Shown here one piece after another: positions 39,301-48,300 of a stretch of DNA of 64,000 nt. The stretch covers positions 63,560,797 through 63,624,796 of the forward strand of contig NC_092357.1 of assembly GCF_963676685.1 (NCBI RefSeq), read 5' to 3'. Within the stretch, counting starts at the first letter, position 1, and each line of letters starts with the position of its first letter. This stretch comes from Mytilus edulis (taxonomy: Eukaryota > Mollusca > Bivalvia > Mytilida > Mytilidae). Both the position numbers and the translations under genes were made by a program. A model generated the notes under the pieces. The model did no database searches and was not told the DNA's origin. It saw nothing but the letters and a program-made list of their open reading frames with translations.

Positions 39301-42300
39301 TTTTTACTGTTCATTGAATGATAGTTTGGATGGGCATCCGTGTACTGTCACATTCTTGTTTGTTCTGTGTTTCAGTTTAACTTATTCTAAAATTGAGAAT
39401 GAAAATGGGGAATGCGCCAAAGAGACAACAACCCGACCATACAGCAGAAGGTCACCAACAGGTCTTCAATGCAACGAGAAATTCTAGCACCCGAAAGCGT
39501 CCTTCAGTTGGCCCCTAAACAAATATAGACTGGTTCAGTGATAATGAACACCACACTAAACTCCAAATTGTACACAAGAAACTAAAAGTTAAAATGATAC
39601 AAGACTAACAAAGGCCAGATGTTCCTGACTTGGGACAGGCGCAAAAATGCGGCGGGGTTAAACATGTTTGTGAGATCTCAACCCTCCCCCTATACCTCTA
39701 GCCAATGCAGAAAAGTAAACGTATAACAATACGCACATTAAAATACAGTTCAAGAGAAGTCCGAGTCTGATGTAGAAGATGTAACCAAAGAAAATAAACA
39801 AAATTACAATAATACATCAATAACATCAAACTATTAGCAGTTAACTGACATGCCAGCTCCGGACCTCAATTAAACTGATTGAAAAATTATGTCTTCATTA
39901 TATGAATATCAGGCACAATCCTCCCTGTGAGGGGTTTATACCATCAAAACATATATGAGAAGAACATAACCCGTGTTATGCCAACAACTGGTTTATTAAG
40001 AATAAATGTGTTGTTCCGATGCAAAGACCCTATAAGTGAATCAATATTAACGCCAAAATATGCAATCTTTAATGACCTGACAACAGTATCGTAACTATAT
40101 CCCTTCTGAATAAGTCTATTTAAAGGTTTTGTTAGCTTCTGAGGTGAATACTGACATTTTTGTGCTTTTTAAAGAATATTTCAATAAAATAGTGGATGTG
40201 AAATACCTGAACGTATAAGAAGTCTGCATGTTGAGCTATATTTACGAATGATGTCCTTATACCGATGATAAAATTTAATAAATGTTTTGACTAATTTGTG
40301 ATATCGAAAACCCTGGTGTAATAATTTTTCAGTAATACATAAATTTCTCTCGTTAAAATCTAAAACGTCACCATCTTAAAATGGATAATTAACGATAGGA
40401 AATTAGAAATCATCTCTTTTATCATAATTTTTAGTATTAAGCTTTCCGTTAATGATATATATATCAAAATCGAGGAAAGGGCAGTGGTCATTGTTAGTAT
40501 TAGCTTAATCTAAAGTAAGTTCAACAGGATCAATTTCTTTGATATACATACTGAAGTCGTCATTATTGAGAACTAAAATATCATCCAAATATCTAAAAGT
40601 ATTATTAAATTTGTATATCAGATGTTGTTTCGATGGGTCTTTGCTGATTTTTGTCATAAATTGTTACTCATAACAATACAAAAACAGGTCCGCAATAAGT
40701 GGTACACAGTTAGTCCGCATTGGAATTCCGATAACCTGACGATATACGGAGTCTCCAAAGCGAACAAAAATGTTATCTAGTAAAAATTCAAGAGCAGATA
40801 TAGTTGTTTTGTTTATTGCTACTAAAAAATGACCTAAAACAGTTTGAACATATATATTCACATTCTGACTTTTTAAATGCCCATTTAATTAGGTGTCTGA
40901 ATTTGAATGTGAGGCAATGTGGTATATAGGGTAGAAAAATCAAAACTTTGAACAGATTCAAAATCAACAATATAAGCATGCAATTTATCAAGTACTTCCA
41001 ACGAGTTTTTGACACTCCAAAAGTAATTATTTCCACTATTATTGAAGGCTTTATTTGAACAATTTATTATCAGGTTTTTGATTGTACCAAGTGTACTACC
41101 AAGAAGAATAGATAATTTAGTAGTGGAACAATGGCTTGAAGACGAAATAAATCTATATTTGTAAGGTGTTTTGTGTAGTTTCGGAAGCCAATACATAGTT
41201 GGGACTTTCATTGTTTTGGTTCTGCTTGTAAAGCGGTAGCTAAAAGTTTATGTTTGTTACAGATGTCGTTTTCTGAAAATGGAGTCAGTTGGAATGTTGG
41301 TGAATTGGTGATTTCTTTTTGTAGAACCTCAATGTAAAATTTACGTCAAACAATACTAATATTATTAGCAGCTTTATCGGTCGGGACAAAAACAAATTCC
41401 TTGGCTAGTTCTTTTAGTTTATGTTTGATACGAGAAATAGGTTTATTGTGGTTATTTTTAAGAGTAAAATGTTCTTTAAAATGTTGAATACGCATATCAA
41501 CAATGTTTATTACTAAATTAAAAAAAGAGACCAAAGATTTTTTGTCATCTTTTTCCCGTTTTATCCATTTCAAACAGTAAGTACGGAGTGAGTCGGGGAT
41601 GATATCACGACACTCATTCCAATTCATAGTTGAAGGTGGACGATATTTAGATCCTTTTCTGAGGAATGATTTCAACTCTCGGTCTTGATTGATGTTAAAA
41701 TCTCCTGTTATAACATGGGAAATGGGTCCATAAATGTATTTGGAATTACTGCAATTACATGAAGTAGGTGTATTTTCACTGATATTAACATCTTTACACA
41801 ATTGGCTATAATTAAACACAAATTTCCGGGTAGATTTCTTGTAAATATAACAAATAAGAGGGAGCTCAGTATTATCAAAATATCCAGGAATTTGTTCTTT
41901 AACAATGGTCGTTAAAAATACCAGCAATATTAACAAAATCAAAACCTTTATTGACATACTTTATTTTAATAAAATGTTTTTTATGATCTTCAGGACGATC
42001 AATTTTAGGAAACAGTTTAGAATAACAATATGCCATTATAATTTGAACGATTTCATACTTAGGACTGCTATATGAAATTGTGTTGCAATCCTCTAAAATT
42101 TTATTTAACTTATTAATCGGTAATGAACAGAGTTTTGTTAACAGATAATGTCTGCCGTTGTTTTTTGAAATAGAAATTAGGTCCGAAATATTGGTATGAT
42201 TTGTCCGAAATTTTCTTTGATTGCGATTTTTTCTGCGACCATGAGAGCGGTTTTTTTCGAACAGTTTTAGAAACAATATCCAAAATGTTAACATAATTGG

Positions 42301-45300
42301 TTCTTGATTTATTGCCAATTCCCATGATATTATCATTGAGACCGAGAGGGTAGACTGTCTGTAATTTTTTAATCCAATTTAATTCAATTATTTTCCGTAA
42401 TCGTACAAACTATAGTATAGTTTAAGCACTGTACAGTATTAAATGCACACTTTTTTTTAAGAGGGAAGTAGTAATATAGTTTCTAGTGTCAGAAGTAGCT
42501 AACATTTAAATGATCTACAAAATATAGGGTTGCCTTGCTTAAACATACATGAAGATAGGTGCCAGTCTTAAAATCAATGCGGTATTTTAGTGAAGTTTCG
42601 TGCTGTTCAGAAGTTGATATAGTTATCAAAGGTACCAGGATTATAATTTAGAACGCCAGACGCGCGTTTCGTCTATATGAAACTCATCAGTGACGCTCAG
42701 ATTCAAAAGGGTCTTAAAAATGACATCAACAAACACAAATAAAGGCAACAGTAGTATACCGATGTTCAAAACTCATAAATCGGTAGAAAAAGAAAAAAAA
42801 ATCCGGGTCACAACCAAAACCGAGGGAAACGCATTAAATATAATATAATGACGACACAACATTAAAATGAAACACCCAGATAAACGAACGAAGCATTAGA
42901 CAAAATCCGATGACATTAACAAATATAACATCAAAACTAAATACATGAATTTGGGATAGAAAGGTATCGTGACACGTCTCACAATAATGTGATTTCAAAT
43001 TCAAATATAAGAGGAAACAAACGACACAAAAGAAACACAACCTTAAAATGTAACACACACAAAAACGAACTATAATATAACAATGATCATATTCCTGACT
43101 TTATACAGGTTATGTTTTAAAGAAACAAATGGTGGGTTGAACCTGGTTTTGTGACATACCAAACCTCCGTCTTATATGGCCATGTTAAATATAACATTAA
43201 AATGACCACACAACATTACAGGACTACAATACAAATAAATAGGAGAACACAATTGACAAAGAAACACACGAATAATAGCTAACAAAAGGCACCAGGTTTA
43301 AAATTTAATACGCCAGAAGTGCGTTTTTTCACACAAGACTTACTAATGACGCCCAGATACAAAAGTTTGAAAGCCAAAACAAGTACAAAGTTGAACAGTA
43401 TCGACGACCAAAAGTTCAAAAAGGTTGTGCCAAAAACGGTCAGGGTTTTCTGTTAGGTACCAGAACATTCGTTAAAACAAACGACAATTATCGTTGATAT
43501 TCAATTAAGAAATACTAAGTAGTTTTTCAAAACGTTTTTATATAACAATAGTTATCAAAGGTATCAGGAATACGGCTAAGGTAATCTATACCTGGGATAA
43601 GAAAATCCTTAATTTTACGAAAAATTCAAAGTTTTGTAAACAGGAAATTTATAAAAATGACCACATTATTGATATTCATGTCAACACCGAAGTGTGGACT
43701 ACTGGGCTGGTGATAGCCTCGGGGACGAAACGTCCACCAGCAGTGGCATCGACCCAGTGGTGTAAATAGTTATCAAAGGTACCAGGTATATAATTTAGTA
43801 CGCCATACGCGCGTTTCGTCTACATAAGACTGTTGTGTTATAGGATATCTTGTTTGTCATTACGTGTTTTGTTTTCTTATTCTTTGCAACATAGTTATAT
43901 GTTTGTCGCGCATTTAAAAGTTTTAAAATATCATTGATTTTGTCTAACTTTTGATGTTCCTGAAACAACTACATCTATATGGCCTATGGCTTCTTATTGA
44001 CACTAAAAAAGACCGAATATATTACGTTTCTCTACGTGTTCACTGATGTTTGTGTGATATGACTGATTGGTAGCTTGAATAGATTATGCAACTTTAAGTT
44101 CTGATGCTTGGTGAAATGAAAAACAAAAAATCCAAACGAGTATATATTTTAAATTCAAATTACTGTAAAATTAAAATCTGAAGAAAACTATCACAAAAAA
44201 AACCAATTCTTCATGATGTTGTTTTAACCCGCTCTTTTTTATTTGCTTCAGGTTGGTCATTCTGATGTTGTGTTAAGGTGGTACCTAACACTACAGGGAG
44301 ATAACTCTGTAAAGTCAGCTTAACGTTTTAATTACGTTGTGTTGTAAAGGAATTATTAAGCTTCTCAATGATCAAAATTAGTGTTTGTCAAACTGCTATA
44401 TAACCAGTGTAATTTATCTGACAAAACGGTTGGTTCAAAATTTTTGAATTTTTTATATTTTTGTTAAAGGGTCAAAGTAAAATACTTTGACAAAATTTTA
44501 TGAAAATTAAACGAGCCAAATTAATTATAGTAAAAGTGCTGGGAACCACCTTAATATTTTTTTAGTTTTACCATCTGGTTTTTGTCTATGTCTTTGTCAA
44601 TTAATTTTCAACTTATGAGTTTGCCTTTACCTATCGTATCTTTTGCTTCTTTTTCAAAAAAATTATAAAAGGGTTTGATTACATTTCAATACACCCTTTT
44701 TATAAGTTTATTAATAGCATTCACGAAGTCCACATATAACGTAATGATGTTATTTAAATCCTTGGGAAACCGATAAGTATAATACCGACACATATGGACA
44801 TTTGAAAATATAAACTAACTGCAATTCTATTTGAATTGGAATTTTAGGAACCCCCAAACAGATCCTGCCACATTTTTCATGTATATTTTTTAACAAAGGA
44901 ACTATGTGTTCAAAAGTATAAGTTGATTACTGTCTGTCGTGTTTTGTACTTGTTTATCTTATCTAATGCAAAAATGGTTTACAAGCAGCACTATGAACCT
45001 ATCTTTGTATTCGAAGATGCTTCTTTTCACTAGACAAGGTATGGTGACGCATCAATGAGAAATCACATAATTTCTTACATTTCCCAACATCCCTTTGATA
45101 TTCATCGCCTTTCTTTTACCCTTCCGATACCTCAATTTTAACACGGGGATATAACGTATAACAATCGATGCAGTGGTATAAATTCTATTTGCATTCACGC
45201 TGAATTATAACATAATACATATAAGACATATTATGTCACATGATTTAATTGGAGGATTATTAAAATTAACTGGAGTGTGTCAATGTTTGTGATAAGGTAA

Positions 45301-48300
45301 TTTCCTTCTAAACAGTGTACATTTAAAAGTATTATGTAGGTATTAACTTTAATTGTTTTATAGTTGATTTAGGAAATGTCGCTTCTGTGGAGAAGAAAAT
45401 TCATTGTAGACATCGGTAAGGTTACACTACGATAACAGCCTTTCTACATTCCACGTATATACCTTCCATTTTCTCATGTTTATATTAGTTATCAATCAAT
45501 ATCGTGTAAGTTTTATATAAAAATGTGACCGCTTTTCTTATACTAACGGAATCTTATAAATGATGATTTAATTTTGCAAAACAAATCAGTTGAAACTTGA
45601 TCCATCATGTTAAATAGGTATGTTTAACAGTGTGTTTGTTCAGATGCATCATTCCTTTATTAATTGAGTTGGTTTGCTGTCTATGTAAATCCCCTAAAAC
45701 ATATATAACTATTCTTGACGAGTGTTTGTAATTGTTTGACCATCACATAGATGCTTCATTAGTAGGCAAGACCTTCTTAACGAATCTATAATACTAAAAT
45801 AACGAGGTCTAATTTGTCAACCATCATGGGATAAAAACGACAAATCAAAGAATACAACTTTATGAATAGCTTATATAGGACAATGGTGTTGATTAAAAAT
45901 TACACCACTCCAGACCCTTTTGTTTTCCACATAATTAATATTGCCAATAATTAACAAGTTCCGGGTCGAATCCGATACTGATACCAATAGTATATTCATC
46001 TGATACCTATTACCCTATCTGTACGTTCCGCTTCTGACAGGAGCACCACCAAACGGTGTATCTAGGATTTTGCTATATACACGGGTTATAATCACAGGGT
46101 TGACACTACTAACTTCAATCATTGTCACATTGTTCCCTATTGTAGTGTTTTAATCAGTATGACTTTCTAAGATGACAATACGAATAATAAAAATCGAGAC
46201 ATAAAATAAGGCGTAAAGTTACAGTTTTTAATTTATTAGCCGGCATGACGTAAAACAGCGAATCAAGGAATTCAACTTTATTTATAACTAATATAGGACA
46301 ATGCTGCTGATTAATAAATACACCATTCAAGGCCCTTTTGTTTTCCAAATAATTAGTATTACCAATCATAAATTGATCAGTTCCAGGTCGACATGTTCAC
46401 ACCGGACGATTTTGAAAGCAGAGAAAACTGTGCATATTATAATCGGCATGACTTTATCAGATGAAAATACCAACACTAAAAAAAGGCTAACGCATAGTTT
46501 TATACTTTAATCAGTCACGGACCCGCGATATCACGGGTGTGTTCTAGTACATATTAAATATAAAGTTAATTAGTGAATATCAATAAATATGTCAGTAATT
46601 TTGTTTCTACGTATTGCCCGTATTCTAAAACTGTAAAAGTCTAATTAATCTATCCCGTTACATATCGAATTAAATTATCGTGTCTTCCTCATTCATAACA
46701 TTTTTAAACATCAACACAAAAACAAACGTCTATGTGTGTCATTGATTTGTATATTTTATATAACAAGGCATATTGTAGCAAATATGCTTTTAACACACGA
46801 CGAAACAGGATGGGAGTTACTATCAGAAAGACGTAAAAAACACAAAATTATAAAATTTCATGAAATGTTTCATAACAAAACCCCTGATTAGTTAAGCGAT
46901 ATTATCCCTCAACAATTGTTTAATATTCATAATTATGACACAAGACGAACGAATGACACGCAACATATAAAGTGTAGAACTGCATTTTACCAGAAATCTT
47001 TTCTTCCCTCAGTTATTCGATCCTGGAATGCTATTCCGGACGATATCAGACTAAGTCCATCTAAGTTTACACTTGAACGTTACCTTAATCAAAATGTAAG
47101 TAAAATACCAAATTATTATTTTTATGGAGACAGGAAAGGACAAATACTTCATGCCAGACTTCTGTTGAATTGTAGTAATCTGAATGAACATTTATTTAAG
47201 AGAAATCTTATAGAAAGTAAAAACTATACCTGTGGTAGAATCGAGAGCAGTAAGCATTTTCTTCTCGAGTGTAATAATTACTCCCTTGTCCGAAAACGTA
47301 CGATAGAAAAAATTCCGTTCCCATACAATATAGAAACACTTCTATTTGGCTGCAATAACCTCAATCAAGAGGAAAATCTACTCGTGTTTAAACAAGTACA
47401 ACAATTTTTGGTAGATTCGAAGCGTTTTGGCTTATAGTCCTCCGTGCATGATTAGGATCGTAATTGGGTGAGACAGTCTTGACAAAGTCCTGTTAACACA
47501 CTCCGCCGCCGGTACATATATATATAGGAACGATCTGACGAAAAAAAAATCTACTTTTTTATTTGCAGTTATTTCCCTTTACTCTTTTCTTCCGGGAGAC
47601 GGATTAATATAAGGGAAACCTTGTTTCCGAATCCCTTTGTAATATTGTATCACTGTATTTATATGTGTATGTCATGTACATGATTTTTTGAAATAAAATA
47701 TGTTTAAAGTAACACACAAAGGGAAATATCATTTTACATTTAGAGTTAATAATCAACGATTAATTTGGAAAAAAAATAAAATGAATGTAAGACGTTTTCT
47801 GTGCTCAAATGTTTCATCGTTTCATATCCATTTATTTCATTCAAAAGGTTGTATATCATTTTCAGAGATAAGTTTTTCAATGAACTTCATGACATAAGGT
47901 TGTTTTCCAATCGCATTTTCGGGAGCGTTAATCTATTTAGGCAAATCACACGACATTCGTGCATTATCATAAGTCTTAGAAATCTTAAGATGTGTAATGA
48001 TTTGTACAGAAATCATAGATGAAGTAACCGATCGTATTAAACAAAATGTTTTTGAGAAGTTGTGGTATTAAGATCGCTACAACTATTTTGTGTTGCTCTT
48101 TATAGTTTGCTGTTCGTTGTGAGCAATGTCGTACTTTGACATTTAATTACTATGATTCGACAAAGTTGAGTTTTAACTATCAGAAAGGTTTATTCATCCG
48201 ATCCGTCTGATCCGTCCGATCAATCAACGATTTTTACTATAAAGCTAAAAAAAATCGTCCTTGGGTTTGACCCGAACTTGACTGATTGTTAGCTGATCGA

